Shown here piece by piece: positions 1 to 8,016 of a stretch of DNA of 64,000 bases; the stretch's first letter is position 1, and each line of letters begins with the position of its first letter. Source of the stretch: JAILZP01 sp037444185 (GTDB taxonomy: Bacteria; Bacillota; Desulfotomaculia; Desulfotomaculales; Desulfocucumaceae); NCBI GenBank assembly GCA_037444185.1, contig JBBIMW010000003.1:1-64000 (forward strand), in the 5' to 3' direction. Below the pieces are notes generated by a model. The model made no database searches. It was not told the origin of the DNA and saw nothing but the letters and a program-made list of their open reading frames with translations. A program made the position numbers and the translations under genes.

Positions 1-50
1 AGAAAAGCGATACCTTTTTTAGCTATTAGGCGATGAAATCGCTTTTCTTG
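1..50 (-). terminator. Inverted repeat, probable terminator
   Basis: Positions 1-11 (AGAAAAGCGAT) pair perfectly with 38-48 (ATCGCTTTTCT). On the minus strand this follows the zinc-ribbon gene ending at 116 and closes with a T-rich arm, so it may end the whole spo0F-side operon. The window edge cuts the context. Confidence 0.5.
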
Positions 51-115
51 TTTTCCCGTGTTCACGGCGCCACATCCATGGGGCGCGGGGGTCTGCGTTT
101 CGAATTCCGGCAGAA

Positions 116-802
116 TCAGTTCTTGCTCCCCCGGCCCGGATTCTTTTTGAATTTTCCCATGGTCACCAAACTGTCCAGAAACACGAAGCCGTTTTTGGCC
201 AGCTCTATTTCATCTATCTGCTGAATCACCTGTAAATCCTCGTCGGTTTCGGCGTAAACTATGTTCAGGCTTTCGCATTTGCCGCAGTGGAGCTCCAGCC
301 GGTCCGGGAATATGTCCACCCCTATCTGACGGTTCCCGCACTGGCAGTGCAGCGCGCCTTTTTCGGCTATCTGCTGCAGGCAGCGCAGCACCTCGTACAT
401 GACGGCGCTGTTGTAAAAGTATTCGTCCCGGCCGAATTCGTCCACCAAAACCTCCAGCTCTTTTTCCCGGCTGGAAATCAATTCTTTTACGGCCTCTTCC
501 GGGCCGATGTGCCCGATATCAAGACCTGTATCAAAACAAAGGAGATCCATAACCTCCCTCAAAGACCAGATCCGCTTTCCGGACAGTTTCAAACGGTGGT
601 GTCCGCCGCAGTATGCGCAGGATATTTTGATCCGGTAATTGGACCGGTCCCCGGTGCTGATCAGCAATTTTACCGCCCCACAGGAGCACTTCACCTCCAG
701 ACCGCCGCCCCTGGCGATGGCAAACCGCCGCAGCCGGTGGCACTCCAGCCTGCCGCATTCCGGACAGCGCATGGCCAGCACTTTTTCCGTATCCACGAGC
801 AC
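116..802 (-). CDS. Zinc-ribbon-like conserved hypothetical protein
   Basis: A 228-residue protein of unknown function. It has three cysteine pairs typical of metal-binding ribbons: CPEC near residue 13 with CSC near residue 40, CAYC near residue 57, and CQC...CGKC in the C-terminal half. A central stretch rich in Glu and Leu looks helical. The start is taken as GTG at 802 because AAAGGGGGTG lies a few bases upstream; an ATG ten codons further in (MRCPEC) is an alternative. It is the last gene of a minus-strand run after the Spo0F-like regulator, which gives no clear functional hint. No family could be named from the sequence alone. Confidence 0.6.
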   Translation of the reverse strand: MLVDTEKVLAMRCPECGRLECHRLRRFAIARGGGLEVKCSCGAVKLLISTGDRSNYRIKISCAYCGGHHRLKLSGKRIWSLREVMDLLCFDTGLDIGHIGPEEAVKELISSREKELEVLVDEFGRDEYFYNSAVMYEVLRCLQQIAEKGALHCQCGNRQIGVDIFPDRLELHCGKCESLNIVYAETDEDLQVIQQIDEIELAKNGFVFLDSLVTMGKFKKNPGRGSKN

Positions 803-884
803 GGCTACACCCCCTTTGTGACTGCCGTCCGGAGATATATATAATTATTTCGCCATCGGAGGCTAAAATTCCTTTATCTTTATA

Positions 885-1292
885 TTATCCTATCTCCATC
901 AGCCTGTCCGTCCGGCAGCCGCTTTCAGCCAGCAGCGCCTTCACCAGAAGCCTCACCTCGTTCAGATCAAAGGGCTTAATAATATAATGCCTGATCCCCA
1001 GTTTTTTGGCTTCCTCCACCACCTCCAGCTCACCGTAGGCGGTCATCAGCAAAACAGGCACGTCGCAATTGGTCTTTCTGATTTCGCCAAGGGTCTCCAA
1101 GCCGTTCATGTCCGGCATTTTAACGTCCAGAAGGATTATGTCCGGCATTTCCAGTGACGCAATTTTCAGCGCCTCCCGGCCCCCCGCGGCCGTCCTGACG
1201 CGGTAACCCGCATCGGTAAAGGCCTCGTAAAGGAGCCGGCGCACACCCGGCTGGTCGTCCACAATAAGCAGGCTGCCATCTCTTTCCTTCAC
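885..1292 (-). CDS. spo0F: Spo0F-like single-domain response regulator
   Basis: A stand-alone receiver domain of 135 residues, close to the length of Spo0F. Asp12-Asp13 form the acidic pocket, Asp56 in LLDVKMPDMNG is the expected phosphorylation site, Thr84 and Lys106 are the conserved switch residues. There is no output domain, so it should pass phosphate on (as Spo0F does to Spo0B/Spo0A) or act by protein contact. The GTG start at 1292 is preceded by AAGGAGGGGTGACGG. Position near pyrG matches the spo0F-pyrG neighbourhood of many Firmicutes, which supports the name; a CheY-like role cannot be excluded. Confidence 0.75.
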   Translation of the reverse strand: MKERDGSLLIVDDQPGVRRLLYEAFTDAGYRVRTAAGGREALKIASLEMPDIILLDVKMPDMNGLETLGEIRKTNCDVPVLLMTAYGELEVVEEAKKLGIRHYIIKPFDLNEVRLLVKALLAESGCRTDRLMEIG

Positions 1293-1314
1293 CCGTCACC
1301 CCTCCTTCTCCCCT

Positions 1315-1371
1315 GACAAGAAAAGCAAGCTCATCGCCCGGCATCCGAATCCCGATGTCACTTTTCTTGTC
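1315..1371. repeat. Long-loop inverted repeat, possible terminator
   Basis: GACAAGAAAAG (1315-1325) and CTTTTCTTGTC (1361-1371) are perfect 11-bp arms; an inner CATCG/CGATG pair could extend the fold. It sits between the Yip1-like gene and spo0F and could weaken read-through between them. Confidence 0.4.
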
Positions 1372-1431
1372 TCACTGCCCCTGCCTGATCAGTTCGCCGG
1401 CTGGATAAAAATTCCTTTGTCGCATCTTCTA

Positions 1432-2247
1432 TTAATTTATATCGTAAAATTGACTGAAATATAAACCCATGGGAGCGGCCACGGCGATAATAATCACCAG
1501 CAACAGGAGGAACAGGGCGATTATTCCCGCCGCCGGGGCCAGGGCCACCGCCACGGACCTTCCGGTGGAAAGCCCCTGGGTTTCCCTCAGCCCCAGCGCC
1601 ACCAGCACGGCCCCCCAGATCAATACCACAAACCAGACCAGCACATTGACAGCCCCCGCCGTCCGGCCGGCCCCTTCCAGAAGGGCCAGCAGTATCTGCA
1701 CCGGCAGGAAAAGCAGGGCGGGAAGCGAAGCCAGGGCGGTAACGGCCAGAACGCCGGCGGCCCTTCCACCGCCCCCGGAAAGACCGGCCAGCAGGTACAG
1801 CACCCCGCCGTAAACAAACCACTTGGCGTACTCGTAAATCAGTCCCAGGGCGACAAGGGCGGGCGTCATGGCCCTGGCGGCGGCCTCCATGGCCCCGCCC
1901 CCGGGGCCGGCGGCCATGTCACCGAACAAAAAGTGGGGCGAAAAAAAACCTCCCGTCAGTAAAACCGAAAACGACAGCAATTTTACCATAGAAAATATTA
2001 ACAGCACCTTTCCCATGGGCAGGTGCTCCGCCACGCGCCGGAAGGTGGCCACCGGGTCGAAAAGGGTGCCATAAACCAGCTCCAATACCCCGGGCGACGC
2101 CACCCGGCCCCTGTCGCCGCCGCCGGCCAAGGACAACTCCGCCGCCCCGGGGGCCGCCGGCGACGGCGCCTCCGGAAGGCCCTGCTCATCCCGCCGGACG
2201 TCGCTTGCCCCAGCTTCCGGATCCCTTCGCAGTTCCTTGTCCGTCAT
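1432..2247 (-). CDS. Yip1-domain-like integral membrane protein
   Basis: A 271-residue protein with a charged, Pro/Ala-rich cytoplasmic N-terminus of about 55 residues, then VYGTLFDPVATFRRVAEH, a sequence typical of the start of the bacterial YIP1 fold, followed by about five hydrophobic segments. The start at 2247 overlaps the sppA stop as ATGA, with AGGAGG nine bases upstream, so the two are translationally coupled. Function is unknown; coupling to a membrane peptidase suggests a membrane maintenance role, which is inference only. Confidence 0.65.
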   Translation of the reverse strand: MTDKELRRDPEAGASDVRRDEQGLPEAPSPAAPGAAELSLAGGGDRGRVASPGVLELVYGTLFDPVATFRRVAEHLPMGKVLLIFSMVKLLSFSVLLTGGFFSPHFLFGDMAAGPGGGAMEAAARAMTPALVALGLIYEYAKWFVYGGVLYLLAGLSGGGGRAAGVLAVTALASLPALLFLPVQILLALLEGAGRTAGAVNVLVWFVVLIWGAVLVALGLRETQGLSTGRSVAVALAPAAGIIALFLLLLVIIIAVAAPMGLYFSQFYDIN

Positions 2248-3230
2248 CTGGCGGCGCCTCCTTTCAGATCCCCCACCCCCACGGGTGGACACAAAAGCAG
2301 CACTCCGGGATACGCTTCAATATCGGTGAGAGGAATTCTCCCCACGCCCAGGGAACTTTCCATCTCTTCCCAAAAAGACCACCAGTGCCTCCTGGGCGTC
2401 AGGCTGACCACCCTGGGGTCCCTGCCCAGTCCGGATATTTCACCGGCCAGGCTTACGGCATCGTAGAAATTGCCCAGGTCGTCCACCAGCCCGGCCTTCT
2501 GCGCCTGGCGTCCGGTCAGCACCCGGCCCTTCAGCCGGTTCACCTCCTCGGGCCTCAACTTACGGCCTGCGGACACCAAGTCCACAAATTGATGATAAGT
2601 GTCATCCACCATGGACTGGAATATTTCAATCTCCTCACCGGTGACGGGCCTGCCGGGGGACCCCATGTCTTTGTATGGGCCGCTCTTGAAGGTTCTTTCC
2701 TCGACACCCAGCTTGTCAAACAGCCCCTGGTAATTTCTGGCTTGAATGACAACCCCTATGCTGCCCGTAATGGTTCCGGGGCTGGCCACAATCCTGTCCG
2801 AGACGGAAGAAATCCAGTACGCCCCCGAGGCCGCCACGTCTCCCATGGAGGCGACCACCTTGACCCCGGATTTTTTCAGCTTCAGCAGTTCCCCGGTAAT
2901 TTCCTGGGCGGCGGCGGGAGTGCCGCCGGGGCTGTTCACCCTAAGCACAACGGCCTTGATGTTGGGGTTCCTGGACACCTGGCGCAACTGGGCCATCACC
3001 GTCTGGGATCCGGTGTGGCTCTCTCCGAAAAGGCTGCCGTAGGATCTGCCCCCGACGATTATGCCATTTATTTCAATTATGCCCACCGCTGGCTTGTTTC
3101 CGGCGTTGACCGCCCCGGAGGCAAACTCCCCGTCCTCCTCCCGGCCGCCGGCCCTCAGCATAAGCACCACCGCCAGCGACAGTACGGCCGCCCCCAGCAC
3201 CATTCCCCCGATGATTTTTTTTCCTCTCAA
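2244..3230 (-). CDS. sppA: Signal peptide peptidase SppA (S49 family)
   Basis: A 328-residue membrane-bound serine protease that degrades leftover signal peptides. An N-terminal signal anchor spans about residues 6-25. The catalytic dyad is visible: Ser135 in GDVAASGAYW and Lys187 in SGPYKDMGSP, the spacing found in the short Gram-positive SppA. NSPGGTPAAAQEI is the conserved oxyanion-region motif. The start is TTG at 3230 after GAGGGGGAATAAT. It is followed by the Yip1-like gene with a 4-base overlap and lies downstream of pyrG, from which a terminator at 3342-3380 separates it. Confidence 0.9.
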   Translation of the reverse strand: MRGKKIIGGMVLGAAVLSLAVVLMLRAGGREEDGEFASGAVNAGNKPAVGIIEINGIIVGGRSYGSLFGESHTGSQTVMAQLRQVSRNPNIKAVVLRVNSPGGTPAAAQEITGELLKLKKSGVKVVASMGDVAASGAYWISSVSDRIVASPGTITGSIGVVIQARNYQGLFDKLGVEERTFKSGPYKDMGSPGRPVTGEEIEIFQSMVDDTYHQFVDLVSAGRKLRPEEVNRLKGRVLTGRQAQKAGLVDDLGNFYDAVSLAGEISGLGRDPRVVSLTPRRHWWSFWEEMESSLGVGRIPLTDIEAYPGVLLLCPPVGVGDLKGGAAR

Positions 3231-3341
3231 ATATTATTCCCCCTCAAAAGTTTATTCTTTGTCCCTTCAGCTCCCGCAATACAATCAAATTGGCAGAATA
3301 GGCGATGCTCGGATGAGCCATTCTCAGGCGCCGCCGTATAA

Positions 3342-3380
3342 TAAAAAACCCAACAGCACCCGCTATCAGGCCAGTTGGGC
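3342..3380 (-). terminator. Rho-independent terminator after pyrG
   Basis: On the minus strand CCCAAC (3379-3374) pairs with GTTGGG (3354-3349) and is followed by TTTTTTATT. It lies just beyond the pyrG stop. Confidence 0.6.
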
Positions 3381-3394
3381 GAATTTCCCGCTTT

Positions 3395-5011
3395 TTAATT
3401 CTTGCGCCTGGAGTCCCGGCATTTTATGGCGGCCCCGACAAAATCCCTGAACAGCGGGTGGGGCCGGTTCGGCCGGGACTTAAACTCCGGATGAAACTGA
3501 GTGGCCACGAACCACGGATGATCCGTCAGCTCGATTATTTCCACCAGATACCCGTCGGGAAGGGTGCCGCTGATGATTATCCCCCGGTCCGACAGCGCCT
3601 GCCGGTATTTGTTGTTAAGTTCGTAGCGATGCCTGTGCCTTTCTTTGATTTCCACACAGCCGTAAGCCCTGTGGGCCAGGGTTCCTGGCGCCAGCCTGCA
3701 GGAATAATGTCCCAGCCTCATGGTGCCCCCCATGCGGTCCAGTTCCTTTTGCTCCGGCAGCAGGTCAATTACCGGGTACGGGGTGTTCTGGTCAAACTCT
3801 GAACTGTTGGCCCCCCGCCAGCCTGCTATATTCCGGGCGTACTCCACCACCGCCAGCTGCATGCCCAGGCATATCCCCAAATATGGAACCTTGCCTTCCC
3901 TGGCATAGGTAACGGCGCTAATTTTCCCCTCTATGCCCCGGTCCCCGAAACCGCCGGGAACCAGCACCCCGTCCACTTCGCCCAGATAATGGCCGGCCGG
4001 CATATGTTCGAGATCCTCGGAATTGATCCAGCGGATCCTCACCGCCTCCCCGTGATGCAGCCCGGCGTGACGCAGCGCCTCGGCGACACTGAAGTAGGCA
4101 TCGGGCAGGGACACATATTTGCCCACCAGGCCTATGGTCACCGATCCGGCCAGGCTCTTCATCCGGCTGACCATGTCCCGCCACTCCGTGAGGTCCGGCT
4201 CCCCGCAGGCCAGTCCCAGGCGCTGCACCACTATACCGTCCAGGCCCTCCTCCTCCAGCATCAATGGCACCTCATAAATCGAGGCCGCGTCGACGGCCTG
4301 AATTACCGCATCTTTGTGTATGTCGCAGAACAGGGCCAGCTTTTCCTTGACCTCCCTGGAGAAGCGCTTTTCGGTCCGGCAAACTATAACATCCGGCTGA
4401 ATACCGATGCTCCGGAGTTCTTTCACGCTGTGCTGGGTGGGCTTTGTCTTCAGTTCGTTGGCCGTCCTAAGATAAGGCACCAGGGTGACGTGAATGTACA
4501 TGACATTGTCCCTGCCCAGATCAGTCCTGAGCTGCCTGATGGCCTCCAGGAAAGGCAAGGACTCTATGTCCCCCACCGTGCCGCCGATTTCGGTAATCAC
4601 CACTTCCGCCCCGGTTTCCTGGCCGTGCTTCAGCACCCTTTCCTTTATTTCGTTGGTTATGTGGGGAATGACCTGAACTGTGGCGCCGAGGTAGTCCCCC
4701 CTGCGCTCCTTGCTGATCACCGACCAGTAAATGCCCCCGGTGGTAACGTTGCTGTTGCGGCTCAGGTTCACATCGGTGAATCTCTCGTAATGGCCCAGGT
4801 CCAGGTCCGTTTCCGCCCCGTCGTCGGTGACGAACACCTCACCGTGCTGGTACGGGCTCATGGTGCCCGGATCGATGTTGATGTAAGGATCCAGTTTCTG
4901 CATGGCAACCCTGACGCCGCGGCTTTTCAAAAGGCGCCCGAGGGAAGCTGCGGTAATGCCTTTGCCAAGGGATGAAACCACTCCACCGGTGACGAATACA
5001 AATTTTGCCAT
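3395..5011 (-). CDS. pyrG: CTP synthase
   Basis: Makes CTP from UTP, ATP and glutamine. The 538-residue length is that of the family. The N-terminal amidoligase domain begins with KFVFVTGGVVSSLGKGI (P-loop) and carries MSPYQHGEVFVTDDGAETDLDLGHYERF; the C-terminal class I glutamine amidotransferase domain has the nucleophile motif GICLGMQ and the HPEF histidine motif near the end. The start at 5011 has AGGAGGCGTGC directly upstream. It follows the small XapX-like gene and argS on the same strand. Confidence 0.97.
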   Translation of the reverse strand: MAKFVFVTGGVVSSLGKGITAASLGRLLKSRGVRVAMQKLDPYINIDPGTMSPYQHGEVFVTDDGAETDLDLGHYERFTDVNLSRNSNVTTGGIYWSVISKERRGDYLGATVQVIPHITNEIKERVLKHGQETGAEVVITEIGGTVGDIESLPFLEAIRQLRTDLGRDNVMYIHVTLVPYLRTANELKTKPTQHSVKELRSIGIQPDVIVCRTEKRFSREVKEKLALFCDIHKDAVIQAVDAASIYEVPLMLEEEGLDGIVVQRLGLACGEPDLTEWRDMVSRMKSLAGSVTIGLVGKYVSLPDAYFSVAEALRHAGLHHGEAVRIRWINSEDLEHMPAGHYLGEVDGVLVPGGFGDRGIEGKISAVTYAREGKVPYLGICLGMQLAVVEYARNIAGWRGANSSEFDQNTPYPVIDLLPEQKELDRMGGTMRLGHYSCRLAPGTLAHRAYGCVEIKERHRHRYELNNKYRQALSDRGIIISGTLPDGYLVEIIELTDHPWFVATQFHPEFKSRPNRPHPLFRDFVGAAIKCRDSRRKN

Positions 5012-5152
5012 GCACGCCTCCTAACGCACTCCAAAGCCTTGCGGCAGCCTCCGGCAGCCTCCGGCCATATTTGCTTGATGTCATTATAAAAGGGGTTTTG
5101 CTACTATCATATTCTATCCGCCACAAAAGTAACATGTCAACCGGGAATTGGG

Positions 5153-5320
5153 CTATTTGCCCCCCAGGCCCATTTTCACCGCCGCCATATAACCCAAAAA
5201 CAGTCCCACTATCCCCGCCACACCGGCCAGGGTCGGCGGCGCCGGCACCGGCAGCCTCAGGGTGGCGAACAACAGCCCCACCAGAGCGCCGGCCCCCAAG
5301 GAAAGCGCAATTTCTTTCAT
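5153..5320 (-). CDS. XapX-domain small membrane protein
   Basis: A 55-residue protein beginning MKEIALSLGAGALVGLLFA and ending GYMAAVKMGLGGK. Two hydrophobic helices are joined by LRLPVPAPPTLAG, the proline-rich turn that marks the XapX/DUF1427 family. The ATG at 5320 is preceded by GGGGGGATAAAAG. It lies 19 bases after the argS stop and probably shares its transcript. Function is unknown; members are tiny inner-membrane proteins. Confidence 0.75.
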   Translation of the reverse strand: MKEIALSLGAGALVGLLFATLRLPVPAPPTLAGVAGIVGLFLGYMAAVKMGLGGK

Positions 5321-5339
5321 CTTTTATCCCCCCGCCGCT

Positions 5340-7028
5340 TTACATTCTTTCCGGGGCTGAAAGTCCCAGCAACTTTAAGCCGTTGCGGATCACCACCCGC
5401 ACGGCGCCCGCCAGCACCAGCCGGGCGTCTGTAAGGCCGGTCCGGTCCGGGGAAATAACCCGGTGGGCGTTGTAGAAGCTGTGCAGCAGTCCAGCCAGCT
5501 CGTGCAGGTAACGGGCCAGGCGGTGAGGGGCCAAGTCCCTGGCCGAAGCCCCCACCTCTTCCGGAAAATCCGCCAGCTTCCGGATCAATGTCATTTCAGA
5601 CTCCTCCCCCAGCAGTGACAGGTCCACCAGGGCCGGATCCGGCAGGCTCCGGCCCTGTTCTTCCAGTTGTCTGAAAATGCTGCATATGCGGGCGTGGGCG
5701 TACTGTATGTAATAAACCGGGTTCTCATTGCTCCTGGCCCTGGCCAGGTCCAGGTCGAATTCAAGGTGGCTGTCCGGGCTGCGCATAACGAAGAAATACC
5801 TGGCCGCGTCCCGGCCCACCTCCTCCATCAATTCCTCCAGGGTGACGAAACGCCCGGTGCGCTTGCTCATGCGCACTATTTCCCCGTTCCTGTACAGCCT
5901 CACCAGCTGCATGATGATTATCTGCAGGGCGTCCGGATCATATCCCAGGGCCGCCATGGCCCCCTTCATCCGGGACACGTGGCCGTGGTGGTCCGCCCCC
6001 CATATGTTGATTATCCGGTCGAATCCCCTTTCAAATTTGTTGCTGTGATAAGCTATATCGGCGGCGAAATACGTGGGGGCCCCGTTGCCGCGCACCAGCA
6101 CCTCGTCCTTTTCCGCCCCGAAGTCCGATGCCTTAAACCACAGGGCGTCCTCGTGACGGTAAAGGCATCCCCGCTCTCCAAGGCGGTCCAGCGCCCCCCG
6201 GACGGCCCCGGATTCGTGCAGGTACTGCTCGGAAAACCACAGGTCGTAGACAACCCCGAAATCCTCCAGGGTAGTCCTGATGGCCTCTATTTTTTCCATC
6301 AGGGCATACTCCGTCATTGCCCGGCGCCTCTCCCCGGAAGGGAGGCCCAGATACTTGTCCCCATGTATTTGAACAAAGCCCTTCATAGTTTCCACTATAT
6401 CCTCGCCGTGGTACCCCTCCTCGGGAACCTCCGCCTGGAGGCCCAGTATCTGCAGATAGCGGGCCTCCAAGGAGCGCCCGAAGTGCTCAACCTGGTTGCC
6501 CGCGTCATTGATGTAAAACTCCCTGGTCACCTTGTACCCGGCAAAATCCAGAATCGATGCCAGGCTGTCCCCCAGGGCGGCCCCCCTGGCGTTGCCCATG
6601 TGCAACAGTCCGGTGGGATTAGCGCTGACGAACTCCACCTGCACCCTGCCGCCGCCGCCGATGTCCACCCTGCCGTAATTGCCGTCCAATTTCAGTATCA
6701 ACGGCAGTTCCGCAGCGGACCAGTCCTTTTTGAGATAAAAATTAATAAAGCCGGGGCCGGCCACCTCCACCCTCTCCACCGGCGAATCCTTCAGGTCAAT
6801 CTCACCGGCCAGCTCTCCGGCAATTTTACGGGGTGAACTGCGGGCGGGCTTTGCCAGCAGCATGGCCATATTGGTGGCAAAGTCCCCATGGCCTTTCTCC
6901 CTCGGCACCTCAACAACGAAATCCGGCAACTCCACCGGCGGCAGAATGCCCTTTTCCCCGGCCGCTCCGAAGGCCTTCTCCAGCATCCCGGCAATGGACC
7001 GGCGAGTCTTTTCAACTATTCCGATCAC
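5340..7028 (-). CDS. argS: Arginyl-tRNA synthetase
   Basis: Charges tRNA-Arg. The class I signatures are present: the HIGH-type motif in NPTGLLHMGNARGAALGD and the KMSKS-type motif VRMSKRTGR; the C-terminal helical anticodon-binding domain (YIQYAHARICSIFRQL onward) is complete. I place the start at GTG 7028, giving 562 residues, which suits the family. The frame is open 55 codons further, but that stretch encodes a dispersed repeat and overlaps a promoter (TATAAT at 7074-7069), so it is unlikely to be translated. GGGGAGG lies 12 bases upstream of the GTG. Confidence 0.95.
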   Translation of the reverse strand: MIGIVEKTRRSIAGMLEKAFGAAGEKGILPPVELPDFVVEVPREKGHGDFATNMAMLLAKPARSSPRKIAGELAGEIDLKDSPVERVEVAGPGFINFYLKKDWSAAELPLILKLDGNYGRVDIGGGGRVQVEFVSANPTGLLHMGNARGAALGDSLASILDFAGYKVTREFYINDAGNQVEHFGRSLEARYLQILGLQAEVPEEGYHGEDIVETMKGFVQIHGDKYLGLPSGERRRAMTEYALMEKIEAIRTTLEDFGVVYDLWFSEQYLHESGAVRGALDRLGERGCLYRHEDALWFKASDFGAEKDEVLVRGNGAPTYFAADIAYHSNKFERGFDRIINIWGADHHGHVSRMKGAMAALGYDPDALQIIIMQLVRLYRNGEIVRMSKRTGRFVTLEELMEEVGRDAARYFFVMRSPDSHLEFDLDLARARSNENPVYYIQYAHARICSIFRQLEEQGRSLPDPALVDLSLLGEESEMTLIRKLADFPEEVGASARDLAPHRLARYLHELAGLLHSFYNAHRVISPDRTGLTDARLVLAGAVRVVIRNGLKLLGLSAPERM

Positions 7029-7068
7029 CGTCTCAGCAAACCTCCCCGCACAATGTCCCCACCTGACC

Positions 7069-7098
7069 ATTATACTCTTTTTTTGCCCCAGCCAAAAG
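7069..7098 (-). promoter_or_regulatory. Putative sigma-A promoter of argS
   Basis: Perfect -10 TATAAT at 7074-7069 with a weak -35 (TTTTGG) 17 bases upstream. It supports the shorter argS start. Confidence 0.5.
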
Positions 7099-7108
7099 GT
7101 GGAGGCCG

Positions 7109-7225
7109 GAACAAATTCGTCCTTCGGGCGACTGGAATCCAGAATCCAGGAGTCAGAATCCAGAATAAAAGGAACCTTATTTAATTTATCCACAAAACTT
7201 GTGAAAGCATAATTTCCTATACATA
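7109..7225. repeat. 117-bp dispersed repeat, copy 1
   Basis: Matches 22185-22301 over its full length with only two differences (T/C at position 12 and T/C in AAAAC[T/C]TGTG). It begins with a small GGGCG hairpin, contains TGGAATCCAGAATCCAGGAG and ends TTTCCTATACATA. It has no coding signs and no terminal inverted repeats. Confidence 0.85.
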
Positions 7226-7248
7226 GAAAAAGCTCCCTTTCGGGAGGG
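7226..7248 (-). terminator. Rho-independent terminator
   Basis: On the minus strand CTCCC-GAAA-GGGAG is followed by CTTTTTC. It probably ends transcription from the coiled-coil gene at 7359-7730. Confidence 0.6.
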
Positions 7249-7358
7249 CGGCATTCGAGGGCGGTGGCGCATGGCCGTGTATTCCAGCAGCCTTCCGGAT
7301 ATACTGCGGTCCGGCCAGGCCGGGAAATATTTCCCGGCCCCGTAAAAGTCTTTTGAGA

Positions 7359-7730
7359 TCAACGGATCGCAAGGGTTGCGATGGTGCCGGCAAACCCGGC
7401 AATAATAGCCACCAGCGCGCTGATCATCCAAAATCTTAGGTTGTCAATGCGCTCGTTCTGTTTGTCCCTCAAAATGCTGATTTCGCCTGAGACGGCCTTG
7501 ATCTCGCTCGTAAACTTATTGTCCAAGGCCTTAATCTCGCTCGTAAACTTATTGTCCATGGCTGTGATTTTGTTGTCCAGGATCTTGATCTCGCCGGTCA
7601 ACTTCTCGTCCAGCCGGTCGATCCGCTGAAGGAGGAAAAAAAATTCCGGTGACGCAAGGTTCCTCGGCGGCCATCCACCGCCCGAAAATTCACCGGTAGC
7701 GGCTGCTTCCCGAATTATCTCCTCCGGCAT
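7359..7730 (-). CDS. Coiled-coil protein with C-terminal membrane helix
   Basis: A roughly 123-residue hypothetical protein. After a short N-terminus, residues 35-95 form a heptad-rich coiled coil that contains two tandem copies of an 11-residue unit, LDNKFTSEIKA, and a related third (LDNKITAMDNK). The C-terminus, FWMISALVAIIAGFAGTIATLAIR, is one membrane helix. The topology resembles small holin-like or tail-anchored coiled-coil proteins, but no family is certain. GTG 7739, ATG 7736 and ATG 7730 are possible starts; AGGTGAT favours the last. Confidence 0.6.
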   Translation of the reverse strand: MPEEIIREAAATGEFSGGGWPPRNLASPEFFFLLQRIDRLDEKLTGEIKILDNKITAMDNKFTSEIKALDNKFTSEIKAVSGEISILRDKQNERIDNLRFWMISALVAIIAGFAGTIATLAIR

Positions 7731-7812
7731 GGCCATCACCTGCTTTCACCCGGCTTAGTTTTATTTTACGCGCAATATCCAAAGAAAACAAGCGGCCCTC
7801 TGCCGATAAAGA

Positions 7813-7841
7813 ATAACTTAGGTACCGGTTACCTAAGTTAT
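7813..7841. repeat. GGTACC palindrome family, copy a
   Basis: Perfect arms ATAACTTAGGTA and TACCTAAGTTAT around CCGGT. It lies between the coiled-coil gene and paaK. The flanking CTGTCTCCTGACTCCTGTCT (7842-7861) recurs next to copy b. Confidence 0.85.
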
Positions 7842-8016
7842 CTGTCTCCTGACTCCTGTCTCCCGGCAGAATAAGGAATGCAGCAGAACAAATTGGCCTT
7901 TCGGGAGAATAGTACATCGAAGTATTGTATCGAGATGTCTTCTCCCATACGCCCCAAAGCTGTTTTGGGGTTTGTGGGTGCGGCACAGTGAGTTCTCAAG
8001 AATTTCCGCGCCGGGA

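Noticed and set aside
3989..4975. Long plus-strand open frame antisense to pyrG, and similar frames opposite argS, paaK, dsrA, dsrB and the RND gene
   Set aside because: They are shadows caused by high GC at third codon positions; no ribosome sites or family features.
7029..7193. In-frame extension of argS by 55 codons
   Set aside because: It is encoded by a dispersed repeat and overlaps a TATAAT promoter; the shorter GTG start gives the family length.
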